NCBI GenBank assembly: GCA_973895155.1
Contig: OZ316898.1
Coordinates: 4,216,001 to 4,280,000, forward strand
Direction of reading: 5' to 3'
DNA: 64,000 nt
Origin: Marsupella aquatica
Taxonomy: Eukaryota > Marchantiophyta
A program made the translations under genes and the position numbers. Below are positions 11,607 to 24,490 of this stretch, piece by piece. How positions within the stretch are numbered: the stretch's first letter is position 1; each line of letters starts with the position of its first letter. The notes beneath the pieces were generated by a model. It searched no databases, was not told the origin of the DNA, and saw only the letters and a program-made list of their open reading frames with translations.

Positions 11607-12252
11607 CGGCGGAGTAGGATTAGAGTAGAGTTAGGAATAGCTCAATTAGGCTATAGGGACAAGAAACTGCCCTAGTTAGCGCAGCACTACCATGCTGTAC
11701 AACCTGCGTAGATTAGGATCTTCTAATAAGACAAACCATTTTCCGGCCTGACAACCAACTTAGTTAGGACCTTAGCTAGCAAATCTTTGGGCGCGAGGGC
11801 ACTCTGTTCCTCGGCCCTTAGTATTTAGTGCACCCCTTGGTAGAGGCAGGGGGATTTTTAGTCTCAATGTTGGACATCCGCGGTATGTGCGGGGAGTCCC
11901 CGACCTCTTGGAGTGAAAGAGTACCAAGGGGAGGGTGTAGGACTAAGCTCGTTGGGCGAGTGCGAAGCCGGGCTCCGTTGTAGTGTACATCCTCGGCCTC
12001 GGACCTGTTCATTCCAGGGCTTTCGGGTCAACTAAGTGTACGCATATGTCTCCTATGTAGTAAAATCCTTTCCCACTATCTTGCTACCCTGCCTGTAAGG
12101 TCCGGCTTATTTACTAGGTACTTCAAACTTTCATGATCAGTATGAAAGATTACCTTCTACCCTAGTAGATAATGCCTAAACTTTTTACATGAATAAATGA
12201 CTCCTAATGCTTCTCTTTCTGTGGTGGAGTAGTTTTGTTCGGCATCGGCAAG

Positions 12253-13876
12253 CTAGCGGCTTGCAAAGTATATGGGATGGTCCCTTCCTTTCTCATCCAA
12301 CTGACTTAGTACTGAGCCGATACAGAAGCCTGAGACATCTACAAAGACATGAAAATCCTTGTTCCAGTCTGGTGCTATCATGACTGGGGCCTCTACTAAC
12401 ATCTGCTTCAATTCCACTACTGCTGTTACTCGTTCTGGTGTGGGTTCGAAGTCTGCACCTGCCTTGAGCATGTTGGTTAATGGTAAGGCTAGCTTGGCAA
12501 AATCCTTGATGAACCGGCGATAATAACCAATGCACCCCAAGAAGGATCTCACATCTTTTATGTTCTTAGGTTGCATGATATCTAGCCACACTGCTAGCTT
12601 ACCTTTGTCAATCTCAATACCCTTCTTTGATACCTTGTGACCTAGTAGCACACCCTCTGTTACTCCAAAGAAACATTTATCGGGGTGTAACTTGAGACCT
12701 ACCTCTCTGCATCTCATGAAGGTTTTCCTGAGGTATTTAGCATGTTTCGATGCCTTCCCAAACACTGCAAAGTCATCAATGAAGATTTCCATGAATTTCT
12801 CAAGTAGTCATGAAAAATGTTCACCATTAATCGTTGGAACATAGCTGGTGCGTTATAGAGTCCAAACGGCATACGATTGAAGACGTAAATCCTCCATTCC
12901 GTGATGAAGGCTGTCTTGATTTGGTCCTCTTGCCTAATCCTGATTTGGTTATAACCAGAGTACCCATCCATGAATGAGTATAGTTCATGACGGCTACCAT
13001 GTCTAACACCATATCAATAAAGGGTAAAGGAAAATGATCTTTCAATGTAGCCTCATTCAACTTCCTGTAATCCTCACAAACACGGATCTTTGGTTTACCA
13101 TCGGGTCCAGCTTTCTTGGGAACTATCACAATTGGAGACACCCAGTCTGAATGCAGGACTGGAGTGATGAATCCGGCTTCCACTAGTTTATCGATTTCAG
13201 CCTTGACCATCAGAGAATACTTAGGGTTCATCCTTTGAATCGGTTGTCGAAATGATTTGGCCCCTAACATGAGATCAATTTGGTGTTCTCCTAGTTTTGG
13301 GTCTACTCCCTTCAGATCTTGGTGACTCCAGGCGAACACATCCTAAAATTCAATTAGTAATTCACTGATCTCTTTCTTGAGCTCAGGTGCTAGGTCCCGC
13401 CCCAAATTCAGTTCCCTTCCTTCTCCCAAGTTGAGCTTCCGGTATTGCCGTGCTTTAATCATATTAATCTGCTTCTTCAAATTTGGGTCCAACCCGGCCT
13501 CCAGCCTCTCCAGTCTCATACCTCCATAGACTGGAATCTCGGCGGTACTAGCCAAATTGGTTGACTGGAGTTCTCCCTGGTTATTAACAGACTGTTCCCT
13601 TACCGTTCTGCTTGGTTTTGCATTGGTTGTCGGCTCCCCTTTCTGACTCGGCTCTGGTTTCTTTCCGTGCATCTTATCTATTCCTGTTTCCTGAGGGTCA
13701 GGCCATCGTGCTCTTCCGGCTTCTAGTAGGGCCTCAATTTGTTCTGCCCTTGTGATCGGCTTGTAAGCCGATCCTTTGGTATTTAGTTTGTTGCCGATGA
13801 TAGACGGCGTTGTGGATCCTGTCGGCTCTGCCACAATGCCCGAGGAAAATCCACTATCTCTGGTGTAGCTCCCCAC
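12253..13876 (-). pseudogene. Gypsy 2 reverse transcriptase
   Basis: Minus-strand reverse transcriptase in a frame shifted relative to gag-protease, as in gypsy 1. Motifs: ITPVLHSDWVSPIVIVPKK, IRVCEDYRKLNEATLKDHF, DGYSGYNQIRI, FIDDFAVFG (catalytic Asp pair) and LLGHKVSKKGIEIDKGK. The RNase H start FHVFVDVSGFCIGSVLSQ is present. A frameshift lies near 12990 and a stop at 13340. The sequence ends before the RNase H is complete. Confidence 0.87.
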
Positions 13877-14104
13877 CTAGCCGTTTCTAGCCGATCCGCC
13901 TCTTGTGTCTCCTCCGGAATTGAAGCTAAAAATGTTGACTCTATGGCAAAGCAATCCTCAGTCTCTTCTTCTCCTTCCTCCAGGTTACTCTCCATAGGTT
14001 CGTGCCATAGTCCGCTGGGGGGTACCTCCGATCCAAACACACTTTCTTTGGTTAGGTCAGTGAGGCATTCTAACCAATGTACTTCATCGGCTGACTCGAG
14101 TCCA

Positions 14105-16774
14105 CTACTCGTACCCATCTACTTCCCTGATGCATTTCCTACAGTCATCCTTAGTGTCCCAGGACACCGTGATAGAGGGGGTCCCAAAAGTGAACTCCTT
14201 CTTACCCCAATCTTCTATTACCTTGGCTATGTACAGCCATGGCCTGCCAATTAATAGTCGGAACGACGTAGGATTTACTGGCTTCATTACTACATAGTTA
14301 ATGCTAAAGAAGATACCTCCTATCTCAGTCTTGATGCCAGTTAACACCCCCGTGAGAATGACCTGATACCCATTGGCCATGTTTAACACTCTTCCAGTCA
14401 TCTCCGACGTTAGACCCCATCCTTTTGCTGTTGAATCAATCATAATACATACCTCGGATCCTCCATCAATGGGTACCCGCAATAATATTTCTCCTTGAAT
14501 CATTAATGGTAATGTTGGGGCTCCTTGATCTTCTTCTATCATCAGCACATCGGATCTGGTTGCTACCTTGGGTAATCTCGGTTTGCCGAGAATCGCCTTC
14601 CTTAACTGCTTCCGGAAGTACGGGCTATTTTTCAATAGTTGACCTACGGTTGCCGAGACTCTAGATTCTAGCACATCTTTAGCCAAGTCATAGGGAACTA
14701 TCGGCTTCTCTTCTGGCGGTGTCTTCATCTTGGCTTCGGCCTGTTTCTTCACGCTGGTTTCCACAGCCGTTGGATCCTCCGAAGCAAACAGTGATTTTGC
14801 TCGTTCCACATCCTTGGCTATGGCTTTGGTATTCTCCAGGGTTTATAATTCTCGCAATTGTTCCTTAACACTAGCCGTAATAGCGGGGTAGAACAACTTA
14901 GGGTGATCTCGATTGAAATCGCTGTCCTGTGAAGGATTGGGGTCACTGGTGAGCTCATGGCTTACCTGTGTTGCCGGCGCCTTTCCTTCTCCTTCCGTCG
15001 ACATTGACGAAGAGTTGATTCTTTCTTCCTTATCTTTCCCTTTATTTTTGGCCAGCCCCTCCCACCTTTCCTTCCTTCTGGTAGAGCGAGTAGAGACCCG
15101 GTAGCAATCATGATCCAAATCCTCCTCTGAGAAGGTTGATAGGGCCTCGGCCTCATCATCAGATGGTCCGAACTCTGCTTCGGCATCCGTTTGCCATCCG
15201 AGTTCGATGTGGTTGATTTGAACTCCTCCGAGGGTAGTACCTGGTGGTAAAACTTTTACTGGCAAGAGCTTATGATTTGTGGCCAGGCCTGCCAACTAAG
15301 TAGGACATTGTCCTAGCATGTGACCCTCCTGTCGGCATCCCATACATAGCTGAGCTGGTTGTCCATCACCTTGTTTGCGTGCATTCGGGCATTCTCTAGC
15401 AAAATGACCAGGTTGACCACAATTATAGCATGCCACAAATCTTTGCACATTCGGCCTAGGAGGTACTGACGGATTTTGAATAATCCGAGGATACATCTCT
15501 CCCGCATTGTTCCTTAATCCTGACCAGAGAGATGCAGGTCTGTTGGATAAGTCTCGTGCTCCAGTCTCACTGATGCCAAAAACACTATCAGCGGCATCCC
15601 CTAAAAAGTACTCTACTTCTCCCTGACATGGTCTAGCCTCAGCCACATGCCGAACATGACTAGTATTAAGTTTAGGACACGCATCCTTATGGTGTCCGGT
15701 TTTATAACATAAGGCACACCATACAGAGCTATCCTCCTGTACTACCTTCTTCTTTGGTTTTACCTCTGCTATTATAGCCTTAAGCTGCTCGGTAAGGGCT
15801 ACGATGTTATCTGGTGTTTTAGCCTCCAGTTTGACTTTCAACTTCCCCCTCCTTCTGCCCTTCTTTTTCCTAGTTTTTTCTTCTTCTGAACTAGAAGATG
15901 ACTCACTCTTGCTACTTCCACTATCCGAGCTTGAGTTATCACTTCTCGACTTCTTAGAATGTTTCTTTTTCTTATCTTTTTTCTTATGGGGTGATCCTTC
16001 CTCCGATGAGGAACTCTCAAACTTAAGCTGTTTCTTCCGGCTTGTGATATCTGCATTAATATATAATTGAATATCCTTAATTGCCTCGGCTAAAGTCTCT
16101 GGGTTCTCCTTCCTAATTGCAAAACTCATCTTTTGTGGCAAAGCATTTACTAACCATTGAAGTTGCATACCTTCAGATGCATTGGTCTTTGTACGTCTTA
16201 CCAACTTTTGGAAGCGTTGCAAGAACTTCCTGAAGGATTTGTTCTCCTTGAACCGAAGTCGTCCCAACTTCAGCACTGCTAACTTTGAAGTTCCAATGGG
16301 TCAAAACTCCTTGACAAATAGTGATCTGAAAGTATTCCATATGGCTTGATCTTCCACATCCAAGGCTCTGTACCAAGGCCTAGCCTCACCTTTGAACAGG
16401 CCGGGAAGGATTTGCATCTTGATGGCCGATTCTCCATTTGTTGCAGCACTTCCTTCGAAGTCATCCAACCATTCGTCCGGATCCTCATCTCCTCTACCAT
16501 GAAAGGCCTTGTAATGAATGCGTGACTGTTGGCTCAGTCTGGTCCCTGGCCTCTCGTCTGGCCGTGCCTCTGGTTCCCCCATGTCGGTTGGAGACTCACT
16601 TCTCCTTACCGACTCTTCTTCTGGTATGTCTTCTTCGATGCCACTTTCAGTTACAAAGCGACTAGCTCTTTCTGCCCCTCTCAGTCGCTGTGTATCATGC
16701 CACCCGGTGAGCTGCTGCAGACGAGCTCTCTCCCGTTGAATCGCTCTTTCCTCCCTCGGCGTAGGTTTAGTCAT
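14105..16774 (-). pseudogene. Gypsy 2 gag-protease
   Basis: Runs from ATG 16774 to about 14105 on the minus strand. It contains the capsid-like block (FKGEARPWYRALDVED, FRKFLQRFQKLVRR), a Ser/Lys-rich low-complexity stretch, three zinc knuckles (CALCYKTGHHKDAC, CYNCGQPGHFAREC, CMGCRQEGHMLGQC) and the protease site VPIDGGSEVCIM. Stops interrupt at about 16301 (TGA), 15296 (TAG where gypsy 1 has tryptophan) and 14843. The D-G-G protease signature is the same as in gypsy 1, so it is a lineage character rather than damage. Confidence 0.85.
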
Positions 16775-16843
16775 TACCTACGCTTCCTTCCTAACTTCAT
16801 ATCTCACGACTTAAGAAATGCCCCCTCCATCTAGCGCCAAAAA

Positions 16844-19800
16844 TGTGTGCGTCCCATGGCTCCCCAAACCCAAGAAACCCCCCCGCACAAGCCGATTCCC
16901 GCAGGTTTTGTGCTCGGCGAGGCCGTTTCCGTGGCTTAGCGGCATGGGACATTGCTAACTTCCTTCTACTACTACTATTAACATTTTACACACATATACT
17001 GGACAGATCCTTCATCGGGTCATGAGATACGTAGCCGGCCTAATCTAGGCCTTCTCTTGTCTTTCCCTCTTGTTGGTTGGGTATATTTGGATTCCGCCGC
17101 CGGAATGATCCCCAATTGGCTTGGTTAAGCTGCTAAGACCTCTCTCAGCTCGACACATCCAACTCTCACTCCCTTGCTTACTTCCCTTCTACTTGTTGGT
17201 GTGGGCACTCTTCACACAAGTTAATGCGACACACAAATAGCAAAATGACTCCTTCTGACTGAGTTATACCATGCACTTGTAATACAAATAGTACATCTCA
17301 TACACAAGCTCTGCGAACTAAGCCGTGAGGCCAACTCTATTCAGCTCTTAGGCATGAGGAAACATGAATATACACAAGAGTCACTGTATAACTAACCGAG
17401 AGCTTCTCTTACTACTTGATCCCAGCCCTGCTGGTGCAACTAAAAACTTGCTAAAGAAGAGGCCCTGAACTCCCCACAGCCCAGGTACTTATCCTGGTTG
17501 TGGATCCGCCTGATTCCTTGCAGCGTAAGCCTAATCTACTATAATCTACCTAACTGTAGTCTACCTATGTACAGCGAGGGAGGAGCACAAGTGTCGCCCT
17601 CATCCGTGGATCTGAAATCCCACTAATCTAAGTGTCAGGGCCGTCTCCTAGTCCTGATCCTAAGTCTAAACTTGGAGATCAGCACCCGCCCTGTCCACTC
17701 ACGCCTCCTACCTCCACGTCCGCCCTCCCTAAAAGGGACGACGCCCTTACACCGTCACGACACCGGTGGCTGGTCCTCAATGGATGCCCCCAATGCTTCC
17801 TCCGCAGCCACTGCCGTTGGTCCGTCTTCTGACAGATTACCTGCCCCTGACCGAGTCAACTCTTCATCGGCCTGACTGGGTCCACCCTCGGCTTTGGCCT
17901 CAGCATCGGTCACGGCCTCTGATACGGCTACGGCCTCCCCGGCATGTTCTAGTGGAGGATCCGGTACCTCGGCAGCATTATTGGTTCTCCCAACCTCGGC
18001 CTTGCCATCTCCACTTCCTAGGATTGGTGGATTCACCGCCGTGCCGATACCGGAGGTTGGTGCCGGGTTTATCTTCTCGGTCATAACGGCTTGAGAAGCC
18101 GTATAACTCCCAGACCTAGAAGGCTTTCGCTTCTTCTTCTTCCCTATTTCGACAGCCGGTTCCTTCCCCTTGCCACTTACCTCCGGCACCGGGGTGAGTG
18201 TTATGGCTTGTCCTTCGGCCAATACTACCCCTGGTAACTGGGTTCCCCCAATTGGAGTTGGACCTGATGAAGCCAAGCATTTAAATACTGTGGCTTGTGT
18301 CTTCAGCCGCTCCGTTTGGTTGTCGGCCCGCCGCTGTAGGTTCTCCATCTTCCTTGTGATTTCCTCCAACTCCTCCTGGGTCTCGTCCAGGTCCTTGCGC
18401 GCCTCCTCCAACTCCTTATTGGCTTCCTCCAATTCTTTCTTTAAGGTAGCCCTCTCCTCCTGGGTTGCTCTTAGCTCCTTGTCAAGCTCCACTACGACCA
18501 CAGACTCCATCTTATTCATCTTGGCATAAGTCTGGTCGAGCTGGTCATCCTTTTCATGCAGGTCGGCCTTGAAGCTGGCCGTCAGGGATGCAAGCTCTTG
18601 CTACAGCGCAATAATCCCTTGATAGGATTTCCCTAACTCTGCTTCCTTCTGCTCAAGGGCTCCACGGATATCTTCGAGCTCTCCTTTCAACGCCCTCTCC
18701 CTTCTCTGAGTCTCCGCCATGGTCCGGTTGTTGGCGGTTAAATGGGCCTCCTCTGCGTCCCTTAGCTCCCGCTTCCATTTCTCTCTTTTTTTGACTGCGC
18801 CGACCAACTCTCCTTGGGTCCGAGTCAGTTTATCTTTGATAATCTGACTGTCACACTTAGCGGTATCCAACTGCCCCTGCATGATGTTTAGCTCATGCCG
18901 TTTAATCCGCAACTCATCTTGGGCTTTCTTGGCCGCCTGCAGGACTTCCACCTCGGCTTCCTTCTCCCTAAGCCACCGGATGACCTCGTCCTTCTTGCTT
19001 CTCTCCAAAGTCACCGCTTCTTCTAATCGGTGCTTTTCCATCATCTCCCTCTGGAAAAAGGGTCCGTGCTCCAACTCCTCCCCAAAGATGTTGAGCGCCA
19101 GGTCCCCACACATCTCCCCGTACTCCATGGCTCTATCCTTAGCATAGGTGGAGTAACCTAGAAGTCATTGGCATCAACCACCGTGGCCTCTGCTCCCAAG
19201 CCGTCTTGCGGATTTCTTCTACGATGGCAAGAGGATTGCTTCTTTTTTCGGTAAGCTGCCTGATGTCCTCCGGCCAATCTCCTCCTAGTAAATCCTTCTC
19301 CCTAGCTAGGGCTGCTCTCTCTTCCTCCCTAAGTCGCTCCTGAAATTCTTGTGCCGTCTGCTTTATGCCGTCAAAGCTCGGGGGAGCAACCTCTGGTGGG
19401 GGAGACTCGGGGTTACTCTGCTGGGTGGGGTCCCCTCGAACTACTCTTGGAAGTGTGGGGATAAATCGGTCACAGGTCCTTACTCCTGGAACATGATGAT
19501 CCGACCCATAGCCGGAGTTATCATTGCTGTAGTCCTCCACCGCCTCCTCCACTACTTGGACTCCCGGCTCCTCTGCCTCTGATTCGGGGCTTGAGGCTCC
19601 CACGTACATTCGCACTCCCGGCTTGTGTTCCGGCCTCAATCTCTCCTTGGTTCCGGTAAAGGGGTCTTCCCTTCTGAGTCGGCTTAGGCCGACCTCTGGG
19701 GCAGCGTCCTGTGCCGTTGCTGTTGTTGGAACCGTTCTTTTTTCCTTCTCCAGCAATTTCAGCAGATTTTGCATGCCTGGTTGCTGCATCGGCAAGTCTT

Positions 19801-21453
19801 CTTTCCTTGGCCTAAACACCTGCTCGATCATCAGACTGTCGGGCTGGTTGGGCTTCTCTGGTGCTGGCCTCTGCTCTGGGACCTCCTCCGGTGCCCTTGC
19901 CGATAGGGGAAGTACTAGGGCAAAGATTTGACTTTTGGCATACCGGCACAACAGTGGCATGTGATAGCCAAGCCGGGACACGCTTCCCACGCCGATCACC
20001 TGCTGTTCCTCCTTCAAGATCTTCTTCAGTTGGTTGAGGAGGTACCCGTTGTAATCCCGGCTTGGGCCTGGCCTTTCTGCCAGGTAGACCTGAGCCTTGC
20101 CGATCTCTGCCCTCGGCAAGTTACAGTGCATGATCACCCGCAAGAAATCGATCATCTCTCCGATGTGCGGGTTGGTGCAGGTGTTCCGGAAGAAGCCATT
20201 CTTCGTTGATGGTCCTGGGAACGACCGGAACTCCTTGTCAGGTAAGGTCTTCCTGGTATCAACCTTGGTCTTATTACCCATTGGCAAGCCAAACACCTCA
20301 GCAATCACTCGGGGAGTGAGATAGAAATCCTTCCCATACACCCTCGTGGAATTGGTCTCGGGTTCCCATGATCCCACGAACTCTAATAAGTCTGAGTCCG
20401 GCACCTCCGGCTTCAGCCATGGTAATCTTACGAAGGCTTCCAAGCCGGATCCGGCCATGAAGCCTTGATACTTCTTGGTCTGCATGGCCATAAAGCATGC
20501 ATCCTCCTCCCGTGCAAAGTGTAATTGCACTTCCTCCGGTAGGGTCGCCGCCCAGCCTTTCCAGGTGTCATTGTTTGTTGGAATGGCATTGATGGGATCA
20601 ACCTCTTCCTCTTCGGCTTCTCCCTGCCTCCTGCCCTGCTGCTCTGCTGGCTTCCTTGGTTCCCCCGACCTCGTTCTTTTTGCCGGGGTGGCCTCTTCAT
20701 TGATGATTCCTTTCCTCTTCATCTCGGCTGCCATGGATGTTTCTCCTAGCAAGGTTGCCTTCGTCCACCCCTCTGTGTTACCCTTCAACTCCCAGTGTAG
20801 GTCGTTGCAGCGATTGATGGCTTCTCGGATGCCGACGATTTTGTTTTTGCAAAACAGAAGGTCGTCGAGCTGATTGGGAGTAGGAGTCCACAAGAACTCG
20901 GCCTTGATAAGTTCTCCTCCTAAGAAAGCCGTCTTCTGCAGTTCCCAGAGCCGAGCTAGCTCCTGCCGTTCTCGAGTTGCTCTCTCTGATTCTTTGTCTT
21001 CGTAAGTCCTGACGTACTCACCTGCCCGTTCGAACAGGCATCCACAAAAATGTGCCGCTTGATTGACGTTGCTCATACCCTCCTTGAGTCGATCGTTGGT
21101 ATCTGTTCCCACCCCGAGCGCTTGCCTAAGCAGCTGACAACATTTGGCCTCCAGTAGTCGTTTGCCCAGTTTGTTCTTGCAAATGAGCCGCTATACCTCA
21201 TGAGCGGTCCTTACCCCTCTCCTCCTATGGTCTTCCCACCCGTTGGTCACCCCTAGCCGCCGACGCTTAGCACGCCCTAACCCTAATCGTATTCTCTCCC
21301 TTGGGGTCCTTACTTCCGGCCTCGGCCCGGGTTCCATAGTCACCCTTAATTGTTTATATTTTCCTTGTCTTGTTACTATACTAAGGTGTTTCCAGGGTAC
21401 ACTCCTGCTTTTACCATGTAAACCGGCCTAGTGATTCCTGGCTAGGCATCACA
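16844..21453 (-). repeat. Gypsy 2 5' LTR (4610 bp)
   Basis: Extends from TGTGTGCGTCCC at 16844 to GGCATCACA at 21453. On the minus strand it therefore starts TGTGATGCC and ends in CA. It is homologous over its whole length to the two gypsy 1 LTRs (4637 bp each) and carries the same internal ORF. Its partner LTR is absent. Bases 21454 onward differ from the flanks of gypsy 1 and give no confirmed target duplication. Confidence 0.87.
17755..21112 (-). pseudogene. LTR-encoded coiled-coil protein, gypsy 2 copy
   Basis: Counterpart of the gypsy 1 LTR protein. From 21112 to 19139 there is a 657-codon uninterrupted stretch with the FYLTPRVIAEVFGLPMG and NPHIGEMIDFLRVIMHCNLP blocks. Unlike gypsy 1, it keeps CAG (Gln) where gypsy 1 has TAG. 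A frameshift near 19150 moves into the frame of 19128-17755, which encodes the coiled coil (ELRIKRHELNIMQGQL and heptad-rich Glu/Lys repeats), with a TAG at 18601, then a KKKKRKPSRSG basic patch and an acidic/alanine-rich tail ending at 17755. The predicted role is unknown; the coiled coil suggests self-association and the basic patch suggests nuclear location. Confidence 0.75.
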
Positions 21454-22261
21454 CCTGTAGACCCAGATGAGCTAAGGAGGATGTAGCCCTCCTTGAGAGC
21501 TTTCCAACGCACCCAAGAAGTCCCCCAATGGACTTCTTGTTGGGAAGTTATCGTCATTTCCGTTTGACATTTTCCCTTAGTGTCGTGACCACCGCGGCTC
21601 ACGACTTCGGCTCACCCTTAGCCCCCAAGGAGACACCACTCCCCTCATACATGCTTTTGAAGACCTGCCACCCCAAGACCAACTATGGTCCCAAATTTTT
21701 GGCCCCGCACCTGGACCCCAACCCGCATGTCTGGGCGCGCCACCAATTGGCAATGCCCATAACTTTCTAGTTAGACGTCCGCAAGCGGAGTGCCTTAGCC
21801 CGTTGTGATCAGGCCAACCCAGTGCTCATGCCTAGACCCTCAAATCCCATCGTTGCTTGGGACCCCCGATCGGCCAAACCCGGATCGGGCTATAACTCGT
21901 GCCCCAAGCGTCTATTGCCCATCATGGCGTAAACTCCATTGGCCTTGGGCCCCAAGAGGAGCTCTCACTCAAGCCCTAAGAACTCAAAGTCTGTCCTGGG
22001 GTCTGGACGATCAACCTTGAGCCCGACCCTTTTCCCCTTGACCTGACCAACCCTCGGCTAGTCTAAGTCGTTAGTGTGTGCCACCAGCTTAGCGCATTGC
22101 CTTTGCCAGTGTCACACCCCATTGCCCACAAGTCTCCCCATGCTAAGTCCTCCCCGAATGGCTTATCCGGGCCTGGACCATAGGGGAGCTCGACGTCGGA
22201 GTCAACGACGCTGGAGCTAAGTGTTAAGGTAGTTCCACGATTGAGGGAGTCAGGGATCAAT
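21454..22261. other. GC-rich spacer, no gene seen
   Basis: About 800 bp between the gypsy 2 LTR and the copia remnant. It is rich in CCC/GGG runs and has no coherent reading frame on either strand. It may be part of a further decayed LTR (it contains GTGTCACACCCC-like sequence), but I see no paired copy in the window. Confidence 0.4.
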
Positions 22262-23468
22262 GGACCCCCCACATACGCCACTATGTACATTCTCAAGAAT
22301 CAGTTTGGAACAATGAATTCTAACACAAAATCTTGTCTATGTTGTTTTGCAAAAATGCAATGCTCACAAAAATCTAATTTGCAGGACTACAAATCAAAAT
22401 TAGTCCATTCTTTTGCGAGATAGCCAAAATTTTCTCATTTATGTGGCCTAGCCGTGAATGCCATAGTCCCAACCACAATTGAGTCATCTCGTCGTGAGAC
22501 TTGATTACATTGGCTTTTCCACACACTATATTGCTATTGCCCTACAACACATAAAATTCTTTTGTCTACTCCCCTTTAAAATCACCATCTTTCCCAACAT
22601 GACTTGATGTTCCCCATCAATTAATTAATTATTGTGTTTGCAAACCAGGACAGGCTGTGGCTCACTTTTTGGAAGGAGGGACACGTATAGAGGGAATGAG
22701 AGGGGGTCAACATGTGCATACACACACAACACTCTGGCTTGAAAATATGCTGATTTCCACACCTTGCCACTTGTCAATTCCAAGAAGGAAAGTGACAGCC
22801 CCAACATGAAAAAGTTGCAGAAATTCTCCCGTGTTGTCGGCACGTCCAACAGCACAAAAGTTTTGTTGCATCTCCCTCTCTTTACATCAAGTGTCAATTT
22901 TGGACTCAAAATGACAACTTTACCTCAATCTCTCTGCTGAGTCCTAGCACTTCGCATTTCCTCCTCTGAGACAATTTATGTGACAAAGAGAAACCCAAGT
23001 CAATCAAAACCAAAGTCCATAGCTTGTTCAAAAACCAGAACACAGCTTTTGCTCGTCCCGTTGCACTCGTTATGCAAATGTCAGCAAACTAGGTTAGTAC
23101 CAAAACAACCCCCAAAAATGACCACCTCATCTTTGTAAACGCATGGAGCTATAGCATGCAATGGCTCCTTTGCCATAGAGCTCACACCATAAAGAAAAGT
23201 GTACTCTGGTCCCTCCTTCAAAACACTTTGAACACGAAACTTCACATGATAATCCTAGAACAATAAGAACTTTAATTCATTTGTACCACCGAGAGCAAAT
23301 AATGATTTTTATGCATTGTTAAAAAGACCTTTCTACCAATATATCCACTTAGCCCATAACCTCCAAGTTCCATGCGACAAAACTTTGGAAAAATCCAATG
23401 AGACTTAACGCTGGAAAACCATCACAAGAAAATCAATCATGACCTCATAGGCATACTCTAATACCAGT
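22262..23468 (-). pseudogene. Copia remnant: leader plus fragment of pol
   Basis: On the minus strand, a primer-binding site variant TGGTATTAGAG (23466 down) follows the LTR. It is followed by a leader homologous to 150-640 of the plus-strand copia element (shared GGAGGGACCAGAGT and GGTGTGAGCTCTA). Gag is missing. Below about 22620 the sequence resumes in the GAG-pre-integrase (GSRQKNF, then a degenerate HSRLGH and a FCEHCIFAKQHRQ block) and breaks off at 22262 before the integrase core. Same family as the element at 1-6916. Confidence 0.8.
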
Positions 23469-23817
23469 TATTGAGCAAAGCCAACATTCACAATGGCAAG
23501 CTGCCCATGATCACCCAAAAAATAAATAGTTGGCAAAGAATTATATGTGGTTCACCTCAGCTGGGGCTACATCCATGGGGACACACAAGAGCTTTACTAC
23601 ACTCTAGGCCCGTCGGCCATGCCGGGCCTCATAGTAAAGTTCTCCCTATCTCTCAATTCATTTGGCTCTGTAATAACGAGCCTGAGTTCTTTCTATCCAA
23701 GCAAACACCCTTTTGGATATAGTGTGCAACATGACAAACCAAACCAAGTCCGCGACTAAGGTTAGCTTCTATGATTGCAGTAATAAGGTCCCTAGACTTA
23801 AGAATAAATGTCTAACA
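23469..23817 (-). repeat. LTR of the minus-strand copia remnant
   Basis: The minus strand reads TGTTAGACATTTATTC at its start (23817) and CTCAATA at its end (23469), just before the primer-binding site. Large blocks match the LTR at 6445-6916 (for example GTTGCACACTATAT, GAGAGATAGGGAGA, GTAAAGCTCTTGTGTG). It lacks the 18-bp minisatellite and is therefore shorter (about 349 bp). The final CA appears decayed to TA. Confidence 0.75.
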
Positions 23818-24490
23818 ATAGGACCCCAAAATTGTAAGTTGTCCAGGCATGGCATTTCAAACATTGAATTATTTGACCAATGGAATTTGATGAATAACAT
23901 CACTATATGCATTAAAACTGAAATTATAAAGGATATAGGGAAATTTGGCGATTTAAAAACATAGTTTTAGGCATGAAAATTGTAAATTTGGAAGATGAAA
24001 AATTAAAATTCAAGCATCATTAAATGTAAATTTGGGGACAAAAAAATGAAATTTTGGGAAAGTAAAATATTAAATTGGATGATATTAAAAAACATTTGGG
24101 TGATAAAAGTGTTCATTTGGTTGGAAAATAGATAGAATCTAGTAATAACATATAAGCTTGGATAGCATCTATATTCAAAACATTTAGCTTGAGTAAGATA
24201 TCTAACTAAGCACCAATACAATGGAATGACTATAGTGTCTAGACAAAGTTAACTAGGATGATATCCAACCTACTAGAAGGAATGAAATGGCATCATTTTC
24301 TAGAATTAAAATATACTAAGACAAATAAAATAATAATTATAAGAAAGTCCATTCAATAGCTTTGAGAGATCATAGAGTATTAATTTGATTGTCTTGTTCT
24401 CTCACTTTAGACCAACGCATGGAAATCAACTCGACCCTCTTAATCACAAGTCATTTGAGTGGAGACTTGTAACCTACGAGTTCTATCAAT
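23818..24490. other. AT-rich flank of the transposase-like gene
   Basis: No coding sequence. Around 23980-24140 a degenerate motif recurs several times (variants of AAATTTGGGGA, AATTTTGGGAAA, ACATTTGGGTGATAAAA, TTCATTTGGTTGG). A similar set occurs beyond the other end of the divergent gene pair at about 52130-52260. Confidence 0.45.

Larger units (their letters stand above)
8549..12077 (+). mobile_element. LTR copy A of an ORF-bearing LTR family, 3' end lost
   Basis: Starts TGTGACGCCGCCGG, matching the starts of copies B (54765) and C/D (60740, minus). It carries the same layout: about 370 bp, then a TATA box, a long ORF and a 3' non-coding part. Compared with B it stops about 420 bp short, at a junction near 12077 where sequence switches to the middle of gypsy 2 pol on the opposite strand. 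No gag or pol of its own is attached. I read it as a truncated solo LTR. Confidence 0.8.
12078..16843 (-). mobile_element. Gypsy 2 internal region, truncated in pol
   Basis: Minus-strand Ty3/gypsy internal sequence running from the LTR edge at 16843 (same TTTTTGGCGCTAGATGGAGG primer-binding region as gypsy 1) through gag, protease, reverse transcriptase and the start of RNase H. At about 12078 it ends abruptly against LTR copy A. Integrase, polypurine tract and 3' LTR are missing. It is a clear relative of gypsy 1 (31665-37888), alignable throughout, but much more decayed. Confidence 0.88.
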
